Assembly: GCA_026702755.1 (NCBI GenBank)
Contig: JAPPBX010000101.1
Location: 1 to 55,927, forward strand
Reading direction: 5' to 3'
DNA: 55,927 nucleotides
Source of the DNA: Candidatus Poribacteria bacterium
Lineage (GTDB): Bacteria > Poribacteria > WGA-4E > WGA-3G
The first letter of the stretch is position 1, and each line of letters opens with the position of its first letter. The notes under the pieces were generated by a model that saw only the letters and a program-made list of their open reading frames with translations, was not told the origin of the DNA and did not search any database. Positions 44,802 through 53,247 of this stretch are shown in pieces. Both the position numbers and the translations under genes were made by a program.

Positions 44802-45899
44802 CTACTGCAACTTCGCCTTTAATTCAGCGAGGTCTTTGTCAAGGGATGCTTCTTCAGCGTATCCCGCAAATTCACGCTCCAATTTCGTATCCTGATATGC
44901 CACATCCACTTCAGCCGCTGCTTTCGCCAAAGTAGCTGCTTCAGTCGCATCCTGCTCCATCTTCGCGAACGTTTCGAGTGCTTTACTGTCCTGAATTTCT
45001 TTCAGCATCTCTTGCAGATGCGCTTGGGCATCAACGTTTCTGTGTTTCGCTACAACGATAGTTTTTTGGCCTTCCGCTTCGACGGTTTTCTGCTGAAGAT
45101 GCTCAAGAAGGTTCTTGAGATCTCGGACGACCTGTTTCTGTTCTTCCCACTGTTTCTTGTATTGATCTGCTAACCGTCTATATTCATTTCGTTTTTCAAG
45201 GTCTTCACGCGCTAAATCCTCACGTTCCGCTTTAAGCGAAACAAGGGCGCGTTCTTGCCACTGTTCCGCTTGGACCACTGCGCCTTCATAAGCGTCCTGA
45301 AACTGTTTTTCAATGCCTACAGAGGCATCAACTTTTTGGCGCGCTTCTGCAAGTCTGTTTTTCATCTCAACGATAATACCCTCTAAAACTCTCTCTGGGT
45401 CTTCAGTTTCAGTCTCAGTTTGTTCTGGTTCCGGTTCATATTTCACAACAACCGTCTCCGCGAACTTATCTCCGAGGCGTTGCTGTTTTTTTCCAAGGAA
45501 CCAGAGTAAATCAAAGGGTTGTAAAAGACCGGCGAACCGGCGAATGAAAGCGTCTTTGAAAGTGCACGGTTTGCCATCTTTCAAACGGAGTACCTGTAAG
45601 GACAACAGTTTCTTCCCTATGCCCTGCCCCTTTCTGAAGCCATCCATAAAGAGCAAACCAAATATCCACAAGGCAGCACTGAACAGAGAGCCAAAAATAC
45701 TGAGTCCAAGACCAGCCAGTAATGACCTGGATACATCGAAAGGACCTTTAGGGAGAAATAGAAATGCTACAAACGATAAAAGAAGGGCAAAACCTGATTG
45801 CACAGCACCTAAAATCGCAATATCTATAAAGAGCGCGTATAGCCGTGTCATTCGGGATGCTAATTTGAATTTTTTACCTGCGATCTTAATAGACTTCAT
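44802..45899 (-). CDS. RDD membrane domain - PspA/IM30 fusion protein (paralogue 3)
   Basis: A 365-residue fusion. RDD domain about 1-155: MKSIKIAGKKFKLASRMTRL, hydrophobic segments at about 22-48 and 60-85, then GIGKKLLSLQVLRLKDGKPC and LGDKFAETVVVKY. PspA domain from about 166: EDPERVLEGIIVEMKNRLAEA, REDLAREDLEKRNEYRRLAD, and the end EASLDKDLAELKAKLQ. A MITE-like repeat lies in the 133-bp gap to the upstream paralogue. Closer to paralogues 1 and 2 than to 4. Confidence 0.88.
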   Translation of the reverse strand: MKSIKIAGKKFKLASRMTRLYALFIDIAILGAVQSGFALLLSFVAFLFLPKGPFDVSRSLLAGLGLSIFGSLFSAALWIFGLLFMDGFRKGQGIGKKLLSLQVLRLKDGKPCTFKDAFIRRFAGLLQPFDLLWFLGKKQQRLGDKFAETVVVKYEPEPEQTETETEDPERVLEGIIVEMKNRLAEARQKVDASVGIEKQFQDAYEGAVVQAEQWQERALVSLKAEREDLAREDLEKRNEYRRLADQYKKQWEEQKQVVRDLKNLLEHLQQKTVEAEGQKTIVVAKHRNVDAQAHLQEMLKEIQDSKALETFAKMEQDATEAATLAKAAAEVDVAYQDTKLEREFAGYAEEASLDKDLAELKAKLQ

Positions 45900-45910
45900 T
45901 TTATATTTTT

Positions 45911-46007
45911 AACCCAAGTTGCTACTAACAGATTTTGCACATTTCAAAACGTTTTTCAACTTCTTTTCGCACCCCAGAGGGGTGATATGTCTATAGAATT
46001 GCGTTAT
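45911..46007. repeat. MITE-like non-coding repeat, short copy
   Basis: Starts AACCCAAGTTGCTACTAACA and contains GCACATTTCA and CACCCCAGAGGGGTGATAT, ending TTGCGTTAT. It matches the element at 53031-53199 over most of its length but lacks about 70 bp before the right end. It lies inside the RDD-PspA array, between two genes. Confidence 0.82.
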
Positions 46008-46032
46008 TTTTACTACAAAACTCGGTGAACTT

Positions 46033-47121
46033 TTATTTTTGTAATTTTGTCTTTAATTCGGCGAGGTCTTTGTCAAGTGATGCTTCTTCAGCGTAACCCG
46101 CAAACTCACGCTCTAATTTCGTATCCTGATATGCCGCATCCACTTCAGCCGCTGCTTTTGCTAAAGTCGCCGCCTCAGTCGCATTCTGGCCCATTTTTAC
46201 AAGTGTTTCAAGTGCTTTACTGTCCTGAATTTCTTTCAGCATCTCACGTAGGTGTGCTTCGGCATTAACGTTCCTGTGTTTCGCTATGACAGAGGTTTTC
46301 TCACCTTCTGCCTCCATCATTTTCTGCTGAAAATGCTCAAGAAGGTTGCTAAGTTCTCGGACAATCTGTTTCTGTTCTTCCCACTGCTTTTTATGTTTGT
46401 CAGCTAACCGTCGGTATTCGTTTCGTTTTTCGATATCTTCGCGTGCCAGATCTTCACGTCCTGCTTTAAGCGCAATGAGTGCGCGCTCTTGCCACCGTTC
46501 TTCTTGAGCAATAGCACCTTCATAAGCATCTTGGAACTGCTTTTCAATGCCAATAGAGGCATCAACCTTCCCCCGCGCTTCTGAAAGCCGATCTTTCATT
46601 TCAACGATAGCATTTTCTAAGACTTTTTCTGGATCTTCGGTTTCGACTTCAGTCTGTTCCGGCTCATATCTGACCACAACCGTCTCAGCGAACTTATCCC
46701 CCATTCGCTGCCGTTTTTCTCCGAGTGTCCAGAGAAAATCCAATGGTTGAAAGATACCTGCTAATCGGCGAATAAAGGCATCCTTGAAAGAGCACGGTTT
46801 TCCGTCTTTCAATCGGAGCACTTGTAGGGACAGTAGTTTTTTGCCTATGCCTTGTCCCTTTCTAAACCCGTCTATGAAAAGTAAACCGAACGTCCATAAA
46901 GTTATATTAAAGAAAACAAAAGTCCCAGCGACGAACCCCTGCAAAGGACCTTGTGGTTGACTCCACATTGTTGGGGAAATAAGTTCTGCTATCAAGCGCA
47001 TAAGGCAGACTAAAATGATTTGGGCAACAGATAAGCAAGTGAAATCTATGAAGAGTGCATACAAACGCGCCATTCGGGATGCCAATTTGAATTTTTTACC
47101 TGCAATTTTAATGGACTTCAC
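46033..47121 (-). CDS. RDD membrane domain - PspA/IM30 fusion protein (paralogue 2)
   Basis: A 362-residue fusion. Membrane segments near residues 22-42 and 63-83; RDD signatures GIGKKLLSLQVLRLKDGKPC (91-110) and GDKFAETVVV (141-150). The PspA domain starts at DPEKVLENAIVEMKDRLSEA (163 onward) and ends SLDKDLAELKTKLQK. The start is set at GTG 47121 by alignment with MKSIKIAGK of the paralogues; a TTG at 47127 is in frame. It is 54 nt from paralogue 1 upstream. Confidence 0.87.
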   Translation of the reverse strand: MKSIKIAGKKFKLASRMARLYALFIDFTCLSVAQIILVCLMRLIAELISPTMWSQPQGPLQGFVAGTFVFFNITLWTFGLLFIDGFRKGQGIGKKLLSLQVLRLKDGKPCSFKDAFIRRLAGIFQPLDFLWTLGEKRQRMGDKFAETVVVRYEPEQTEVETEDPEKVLENAIVEMKDRLSEARGKVDASIGIEKQFQDAYEGAIAQEERWQERALIALKAGREDLAREDIEKRNEYRRLADKHKKQWEEQKQIVRELSNLLEHFQQKMMEAEGEKTSVIAKHRNVNAEAHLREMLKEIQDSKALETLVKMGQNATEAATLAKAAAEVDAAYQDTKLEREFAGYAEEASLDKDLAELKTKLQK

Positions 47122-47175
47122 TTTCAAATCCTATAAATCTTTTTGTGTTTGTGCGATACATATCTTGATGAACAT

Positions 47176-48348
47176 TTATTTTTGTAGTTTTGTTTTCAAT
47201 TCAGCGAGGTCTTTGTCAAGGGATGCTTCTTCAGCATAACCCGCGAACTCACGTTCTAATTTGGTATCCTGATATGCGACATCTACTGCAGCTGCGGCTT
47301 TCGCCAATGTGGATGCCTCTGTCGCGTCCTGCTCCATCTTTGTCAGCGTTTCAAACGCCTTAGTGTCTTGGACTTCTTTCAGCATCTCACGGAGATGGCT
47401 TTCGGCATCAATATTTCTGTGTTGTGCGACGACGGCTGCCTTTTTCCCTTCAGCTTCCATCATCTTCTGTTGAAGATGTTCAAGAAGGTTGCTGAGTGCT
47501 TGAACGACCTGTTTCTGTTCTTCCCACTGTGCTTTGTACTGTTCCGCTAACCGTCGGTACTCGTTTCGTTTTTCTAAGTCTTCACGTGCCAAATCTTCGC
47601 GTTCCGCTTTAAGAGAGATAATAGCACGTTCTTGCCACCGTTCTGCTTGGGCAACTGCACCTTCGTAAGCGTCTTGAAAATGTTTTTCAACGCCGACAGA
47701 GGCATCAACCTTCTCGCGCGCCTCTGAAAGTCGATTCGTCATTTCAGCAATGGCATACTCTAAAATCTTCTCAGGGTCTTCAGGCTCAGCTTCAATTTGC
47801 TCCAATTCTGGTTCAGACTTCACAACAACCGTCTCTGCTAACTTATCCCCCATCCGCTGTCGTCTTTTTCCAAACGTCCAGAAGGAATCCAGTGGTTGAA
47901 AGACGGCTGTGAGTCGGCGAATGAAAGAGTCCTTAAGCGTGCAGGGTTTTCCATCCTTCAATCGAAGTACTTGTAGTGACAGCAGTTTTTTGCCAATCCT
48001 TTGCCCATTTTTGAAGCCATCCATGAAAAATAAACCGATTGTCCATAGCGCGATACCGCCCAAGGCTACGGTCTCCAGATCGTTATACGCCCACGGTCCG
48101 AAAAGAAAAACGATAAGCAATTGGGTGACAACCAACGCACTTCTTGGTAGTTCAGTTTTGGGACCTAATATCCATAGTAATGCACTGAACAACCCTATCC
48201 GAATAGGACCAGAACCCACAGCGTCCAAAAGAAGTGCCAAAACCAATAGAATACCCGCTAAGAATGCTCCGTCTATGAAAAACGCGAACAACCGCGCGAA
48301 TCGGGATCCTAACGTAAATTCTTTGCCCGCAATTTTAATGGACTTCAT
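47176..48348 (-). CDS. RDD membrane domain - PspA/IM30 fusion protein (paralogue 1, first of array)
   Basis: A 390-residue fusion and the first gene of the array in transcription order. Its RDD domain is longer, with three to four hydrophobic segments before GQRIGKKLLSLQVLRLKDGKP. The PspA part opens DPEKILEYAIAEMTNRLSEA, carries REDLAREDLEKRNEYRRLAE, and ends SLDKDLAELKTKLQK. Cytoplasmic coiled coils on a membrane base would place an ESCRT-III-like module at the inner membrane. No phage-shock partner (PspB, PspC, PspF) or LiaRS-type genes are in the window. Confidence 0.88.
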   Translation of the reverse strand: MKSIKIAGKEFTLGSRFARLFAFFIDGAFLAGILLVLALLLDAVGSGPIRIGLFSALLWILGPKTELPRSALVVTQLLIVFLFGPWAYNDLETVALGGIALWTIGLFFMDGFKNGQRIGKKLLSLQVLRLKDGKPCTLKDSFIRRLTAVFQPLDSFWTFGKRRQRMGDKLAETVVVKSEPELEQIEAEPEDPEKILEYAIAEMTNRLSEAREKVDASVGVEKHFQDAYEGAVAQAERWQERAIISLKAEREDLAREDLEKRNEYRRLAEQYKAQWEEQKQVVQALSNLLEHLQQKMMEAEGKKAAVVAQHRNIDAESHLREMLKEVQDTKAFETLTKMEQDATEASTLAKAAAAVDVAYQDTKLEREFAGYAEEASLDKDLAELKTKLQK

Positions 48349-48537
48349 CCTGAAGAACCTCTGTGCTTCTTAGGGGAAACACCTCGTGTGTTATATTAGA
48401 CGGAAACAAACTCACGGCACTCTGCACCAAAGTGGGGAATGCAGTTAAACTTGCAAATCCGGTCGCGTTCTGTACATACTATAATAATAGAGTCTATAAG
48501 GATGAGAAAAGATAGTGAAATAGACACTGGAAACGAG

Positions 48538-48559
48538 GGCGAGGCGTGGAAACCTCGCC
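48538..48559. repeat. Perfect 7-bp hairpin (REP-like)
   Basis: GGCGAGG (48538-48544) and CCTCGCC (48553-48559) with an 8-nt loop, just after the stop of the oxidoreductase gene on the minus strand. No T-tract on the minus strand, so termination is uncertain. The preceding about 150 bp show no gene. Confidence 0.5.
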
Positions 48560-48567
48560 TTACAATG

Positions 48568-49626
48568 TTACAAGGTCGGTACGGACACTGCGACTTCACG
48601 TCCACCAGCATTTGAGGAATCAATGACTCCCTGAATAATAACGTTCGTGAGCATCACACCGTAAGGATCGATCGGCGAGGGTTTCCCTTCGCGGACAGCG
48701 TCAATAAACGCTGTATCTTCCTCATGGAACACACTTACCGATTCAAACTCCGTGAACTCTTGGTCAAAAATTTCACCGTCTTTGTCGCCGTAGACGCGGA
48801 CGCCTTCTTGTGGTCCACGGACTTCGCCGATGCCGAGACGGAGTCCCGCTTTCTTACCGAGGAAAATCGTCCCACCGAGTGAATCCATATTCATGCACCA
48901 GCAGGTTTTGAATACCATGCGTGCACCGTTCTCAAAGACTACCCAACCGACACCGAAATCTTCAACCTCGGTCTCTTTAAGTGCAGGATTCCATGTATTG
49001 TGGAGGCTCAGGTAGTTAGAAGTAATACCAGAGACAGCGACAGGCTTGGGATGCCCCATCAGATAGAGGGCGGTGTCTAAAGCGTAAACGCCGATGTCCG
49101 CGGAGGCTCCTAAACCGGCTGTCGCTTTTCGGATGAAACTACCACCTGGATTCCCGCGTCGCCGGTCTGCAACCGTTTCGACATAGTAGATATCGCCAAG
49201 TGTGCCAGCGTCAACAATCTCTTTCGCTTTAACAACTTGTGGTGAATACCGGAGTTTCAAGCCGATCATGAGGATTTTATCGTTTTCTTTTGCAGCACGC
49301 CACATTGAAGCGGCAGCGTCCAAGGTCGCCTCCATCGGTTTCTCGCAAAAAACGTGTTTACCTGCGTTCAGGGAAGCGACGGTCGGTGCTGCATGCACAC
49401 CTGTCGGGGTACAGACGTACACCGCCTCAATCTCGTCCATTTTAAGCATTTCGTTGTAGTCAGTGAACGTCCGCTTGATGCCCCATTGCTCTTTCGCACG
49501 TTCAAGGTTTGCAGGGACGAGGTCGGCAGCAGCAATGATTTCGGCACCTTCGATGTCAGCCAGTGTTCGACAGTGTGCCCCGGAGATACCACCCGCCCCA
49601 ATCAAGCCTAATTTAACTGTTCTCAT
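48568..49626 (-). CDS. Gfo/Idh/MocA family oxidoreductase
   Basis: A 352-residue NAD(P)-dependent oxidoreductase, probably for a sugar or inositol-type substrate. N-terminal Rossmann GLIGAGGISGAHC, the catalytic EKP at 95-97 (VFCEKPMEAT) and the second catalytic segment ADIGVYALDTALYLMG are all present, so it looks active. It diverges from the zinc dehydrogenase and ThuA genes on the plus strand, which suggests one pathway. Confidence 0.92.
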   Translation of the reverse strand: MRTVKLGLIGAGGISGAHCRTLADIEGAEIIAAADLVPANLERAKEQWGIKRTFTDYNEMLKMDEIEAVYVCTPTGVHAAPTVASLNAGKHVFCEKPMEATLDAAASMWRAAKENDKILMIGLKLRYSPQVVKAKEIVDAGTLGDIYYVETVADRRRGNPGGSFIRKATAGLGASADIGVYALDTALYLMGHPKPVAVSGITSNYLSLHNTWNPALKETEVEDFGVGWVVFENGARMVFKTCWCMNMDSLGGTIFLGKKAGLRLGIGEVRGPQEGVRVYGDKDGEIFDQEFTEFESVSVFHEEDTAFIDAVREGKPSPIDPYGVMLTNVIIQGVIDSSNAGGREVAVSVPTL

Positions 49627-49777
49627 TTTTATCTCCTCATAAGGTATTATATCTCCTTGATTCTAACGCATTTCTCCTTTGGAAGTCAAGAGAAATTTCG
49701 GAAGCGAAGTTGATATTGACACGATTCCAAGCCTATGTTATATTTCAAACAGACTATTAAAATCTGAGGAGACTATT

Positions 49778-50809
49778 GTGAAAGCGGCACAATTTTATGG
49801 CGGAAAAGACATAAGGGTCGAAACGGTGCCTGATCCAACGCCCGAAGAAGGACAGGTACTCGTCCAAGTAGAGGCTACAGGGATCTGTGGCAGTGATCTG
49901 CACGGGTACCATCATCAACCAGAGAAGCCTCTATCTCCACGTATTGGTGGACACGAATTAACAGGAGAGATTATCGACTCAGGCAGCGGCGTTACAGGGT
50001 ATAAAAAGGGAATGCGTGTGGCGGTTGAACCGATTAGTCCCTGTAATAATTGCCCGGAGTGTTTCAACGGTTATTACAATATCTGTGGAAACCTGCGTCA
50101 CGGCGGTGGTGGTTTTGCAGAGTTTATGGTCACCCGCACACCAAACGTGTACGCTTTGCCGGACAGTGTTTCGGCTGAAGGTGGCGCATTGGCAGAGGTC
50201 TATGCCGTGGCAGTCCATGCCGTCAACAGAGCGATGGTATCCCCTGGAGACCGCGTCGCTATTATTGGAAGTGGCCCCGTCGGATTGACGATTGCTCAAG
50301 TCGCAGATATTGCAGGGGCAACCTCTATCGCCATGCTCGGAAAGCCGGACGGACCGATACAGATCGCCCACGAAGCGGTCGGAGCCGTGCCTATTAACGT
50401 GGATAAGACAGACGCTGTTGAGGCTATTAAAGAGTGGAGCGACGGCAGGGGGGCGGATGTTGTCTTTGAAGCGGTCGGTGGCACTGCGAATACGCTGGAG
50501 CAGGCAACAGAGATCGCAGCGAAACGAGGACGCGTTTGTATGGTTGGTGGGCATCGTACACCCCTCACCTTTTCAGAAAGGTTCGCACGGAGTCGAGAAC
50601 TTACGGTCATCTGGTCGTTCTGTTACGGGAGACGTGGTGGGAAAACAGAGTTCCAAGTCGCTATCGATTTGCTTGCTGCAGGTAAACTTGACCCGAATCC
50701 ATTGATTACGCATAGGTTCGACTTGGACGGTATTAACGAGGCATTTGCTGTTGCTGCAGGACGTGATGAGCATGGATCCGTCAAAGTGCTCGTGATGCCG
50801 AACGATTAG
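49778..50809 (+). CDS. Zinc-dependent alcohol dehydrogenase (sorbitol/threonine dehydrogenase-like)
   Basis: A 343-residue MDR dehydrogenase. Catalytic zinc ligands C37 (GICGSD) and H59/E60 (GHE). The structural zinc site is complete: C89, C92, C95 and C103 (CNNCPECFNGYYNIC). Nucleotide-binding IIGSGPVGLTIAQV. I chose GTG 49778 after GAGGAG at 49766-49771; the ORF opens 33 codons upstream without similarity. Probably oxidises a polyol or similar compound; the exact substrate is unknown. The ThuA gene follows after 30 nt. Confidence 0.9.
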   Translation: MKAAQFYGGKDIRVETVPDPTPEEGQVLVQVEATGICGSDLHGYHHQPEKPLSPRIGGHELTGEIIDSGSGVTGYKKGMRVAVEPISPCNNCPECFNGYYNICGNLRHGGGGFAEFMVTRTPNVYALPDSVSAEGGALAEVYAVAVHAVNRAMVSPGDRVAIIGSGPVGLTIAQVADIAGATSIAMLGKPDGPIQIAHEAVGAVPINVDKTDAVEAIKEWSDGRGADVVFEAVGGTANTLEQATEIAAKRGRVCMVGGHRTPLTFSERFARSRELTVIWSFCYGRRGGKTEFQVAIDLLAAGKLDPNPLITHRFDLDGINEAFAVAAGRDEHGSVKVLVMPND

Positions 50810-50838
50810 TTATCAGTTAGAGAGGGTTAAAGATAGAA

Positions 50839-51474
50839 ATGGAAACACTTAAATTGCTCGTATTTGTCGGTACAGAAGGTATTTATCACGATCATGCAGG
50901 AAACGGACAATTCTTGACATCAATGCTCAACGATACTGACGAAATTGCAGCTGATTTCTCGCAAGACTACGATGTGCTTGCTGATGGGCTTAGCGGATAC
51001 GATACTGTCCTGTTCTATACGGATGTCGGTGAACTCTCGGCGGCACAAGAAACGGGGCTCCTCAACTATATCCGAGCGGGTGGTGGATTTTTTGGACTGC
51101 ACACCGCAGCTGCTTCATTTAGGGAATCTGAAGGGTATCACGGTATGCTCAACGGGTTTTTCGATGGACACAGCCCGTATATGGACTTCACCGTGAATGT
51201 GAGTGACAGTGGACATCCGATTACTGAAGGGTTAGCCGATTTTGGGGTGACGGATGAACTCTACTATCTCAAACACAATCCTGATACATCACACCACCTG
51301 ATGCATGCTTATGACGAGACGAAAGATGAAACACATGTTATGGCGTTCCACCATATGTATGGCGAGGGCAGGGTTTTTTACTTCGCACTCGGACACGATA
51401 TGGCAGTGCTTGAAAATCCGAGTTTCCAGACGGTTATCCGACGCGGGGCGTTATGGGCGGGTAATCAACTTTGA
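50839..51474 (+). CDS. ThuA-domain protein
   Basis: A 211-residue class I glutamine amidotransferase-like protein of the ThuA family, linked to trehalose or ketosugar metabolism. Signatures include GLHTAAASFRESEGYH, FDGHSPYMDFTVNVSDSGHPITEG and DELYYLKHNPDTSHH. ThuA proteins often neighbour Gfo/Idh/MocA genes in sugar-degradation loci, as here. No signal peptide is visible. Substrate unknown. Confidence 0.92.
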   Translation: METLKLLVFVGTEGIYHDHAGNGQFLTSMLNDTDEIAADFSQDYDVLADGLSGYDTVLFYTDVGELSAAQETGLLNYIRAGGGFFGLHTAAASFRESEGYHGMLNGFFDGHSPYMDFTVNVSDSGHPITEGLADFGVTDELYYLKHNPDTSHHLMHAYDETKDETHVMAFHHMYGEGRVFYFALGHDMAVLENPSFQTVIRRGALWAGNQL

Positions 51475-51525
51475 AAAACAGTGTTAGATAGGTGCTGAGA
51501 TTCGTTCTTGGTTTTCATGTTCAAT

Positions 51526-51658
51526 GCTGGCGAGGTTAGATGAAGTTTCAGAATTTAATTCGGTAATGCATCAACAGTCTCTTGGTAGGAGCGAGCTGTG
51601 CTCGCGATCTGTAACAATTACCGAAATATTTATTTAATCTTCATGAAACCTCGCCAGC
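51526..51658. repeat. Long inverted-repeat (MITE/REP-like) element
   Basis: The two ends are imperfect inverted repeats: GCTGGCGAGGTT (51526-51537) matches the complement of AACCTCGCCAGC (51647-51658), and TTCGGTAAT also pairs with ATTACCGAA (51617-51625). In the middle is a perfect hairpin, GCGAGC (51591-51596) with GCTCGC (51600-51605). No open frame of note. It occupies the gap between the ThuA gene and a convergent sulfatase gene. Confidence 0.8.
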
Positions 51659-51681
51659 GATAAGTTGAGCGCACTGTGGCA

Positions 51682-53010
51682 CTATACCATTTCACGTGCA
51701 GGGTAGTGTTTGTCACCCGGTGATATATCTGTCGGATCGTTCGACACAGCCGTTTCTGGTGGTACCATAATTTGGTTCTCGCTCACTGGATCGTCTGTTT
51801 CGGAACGCCACTGTTCCAAACGGTCTTGCATCTCTGCCAGAATGTCCGCATAAGCCGGATTTCCAGCGAGGTTCTGTGCCTCCGATGGATCGAACACGAC
51901 ATCATACAACCGTTCCTCTTCAACCGGATCGTCCCCCCAACCGTGTTCCATCATAAAGGTTTTACTGATGCTGTCGTCGCAATTCGGCAGTGCCCACTTC
52001 TCAGCGTTGTCATAGCGTCTAATGTATTTCCAACGCTTGGTTCGGACAGCGCGTTGCGGTTCATAACAGCAGTGATAGTTAACTTCAGCAAAGATAGTGT
52101 CGCGAGTATCTTCCGCCTCACCACGCACTAACGGGAGAACGGAGTTACCCTGGAGCCACGCGGGTGCTTCAATCTCTGCCAATTCACAGATCGTTGGGAA
52201 GAGGTCGATCTGACTGACCAACCCGTCCACGACTTGCCCTCCATCAAAACCGCCGGGACCCCGAACAATTAACATGATACCGATGCCGTGGTCACTGAGG
52301 TGACATTTCATGCGTGGGAATGCAAGCCCGTGGTCGGTCGTACATATCACAAGCGTATTCTCAGCAAGCCCGTTTTCTTCCAGCGCGTTGAAGACGACAC
52401 CCATTTTCCTATCAAGGGTTCGTGCTGCGTCTATGTATTCCGCCATATCTTGTCGTGTTACAGGTGTGTCAGGGAAGGGTGCTGGAGGTTTCACATAGCG
52501 CGGGTCTGTCTTCGGTTCTCCGTCCGGTGGTGGATCAAATCCTTTCGCTCGGCGATGCGTTTCACCAAACCCAACATCCAAAAAGAACGGCGCATCGTGT
52601 TTCTCCTCGATGAAGGCACGGGCGCGTTCTTCTGCGCCTGCTCGTACACTTCCTTCAGATAAAAGTCTCTGGTATCCTGTTTCTTTGAGGTCTCGGACAA
52701 CGTGCTGGAATCCTGCCAAGGCGGTGGTGTAGCCTGCTTGGTTTAAGGTGTAGGTTACGAGGCGCTCTGGTACTGGAAGACTCCACCCCCGGTTTGCCAA
52801 TCCACCCATACCGCAGCTATGTGCCCATTGTCCGGTGAGCAGTGCGGCGCGGGAAGGTGAACAGGTAGGATTCGCACAAAAGGCGTTCCGAAACACCACG
52901 CCTTCCTCCGCAAGTTTCTGAATATTTGGTGTTGGGATTGCATGCCCGTAAGGCTGCACATATCGTCCTGTATCGTGCGAATGAATATAGACTATATTTG
53001 GTTTGTTCAT
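51682..53010 (-). CDS. Sulfatase (compact type)
   Basis: A 442-residue type I sulfatase with motif C50-S-P-S-R54 (formylglycine at C50). It begins MNKPNIVYIHSHDTGRYVQP, with HDTGRYVQPYG instead of the usual DDxG metal element, and has CTTDHGLAFPRMKCHLSDHG as its second metal site. This layout is that of the heparan N-sulfatase (sulfamidase)-like branch. No signal peptide. A MITE-like element lies directly upstream of its start. Confidence 0.92.
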   Translation of the reverse strand: MNKPNIVYIHSHDTGRYVQPYGHAIPTPNIQKLAEEGVVFRNAFCANPTCSPSRAALLTGQWAHSCGMGGLANRGWSLPVPERLVTYTLNQAGYTTALAGFQHVVRDLKETGYQRLLSEGSVRAGAEERARAFIEEKHDAPFFLDVGFGETHRRAKGFDPPPDGEPKTDPRYVKPPAPFPDTPVTRQDMAEYIDAARTLDRKMGVVFNALEENGLAENTLVICTTDHGLAFPRMKCHLSDHGIGIMLIVRGPGGFDGGQVVDGLVSQIDLFPTICELAEIEAPAWLQGNSVLPLVRGEAEDTRDTIFAEVNYHCCYEPQRAVRTKRWKYIRRYDNAEKWALPNCDDSISKTFMMEHGWGDDPVEEERLYDVVFDPSEAQNLAGNPAYADILAEMQDRLEQWRSETDDPVSENQIMVPPETAVSNDPTDISPGDKHYPAREMV

Positions 53011-53030
53011 GTAATAACCCTTAATATAAA

Positions 53031-53199
53031 ATAACCCAAGTTGCTACTAACAAGTTTCGCACATTTCAGAAAGCGTTTTTGTCTCTTTCCTCACCCCGTA
53101 GGGGTGATATATTTATAGAAACGGTGTATTTAAGCGACCGCACTCCGTAGGAGTGCTATTGCTTCGCAGTGAGAATAAATAGGTGGCAACTTGCGTTAT
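53031..53199. repeat. MITE-like element, full copy, with terminal inverted repeats
   Basis: A 169-bp non-coding element. The ends ATAACCCAAGTTGC (53031-53044) and GCAACTTGCGTTAT (53186-53199) are inverted repeats with one mismatch in 14. Internal small palindromes CACCCCGTAGGGGTGATAT (about 53092-53110) and CACTCCGTAGGAGTGCTAT (about 53141-53159) are near-copies of each other. A second, shorter copy is at 45911-46007. No transposase is nearby. Confidence 0.84.
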
Positions 53200-53247
53200 A
53201 AAATAGGCGCGCTTCATAAGCGCGTCAATTCTGAAAATACTTCTTTA

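Noticed and set aside
45911-46007. Insertion sequence
   Set aside because: No transposase is encoded by either copy; the element is too short and is classed as a non-autonomous MITE-like repeat.
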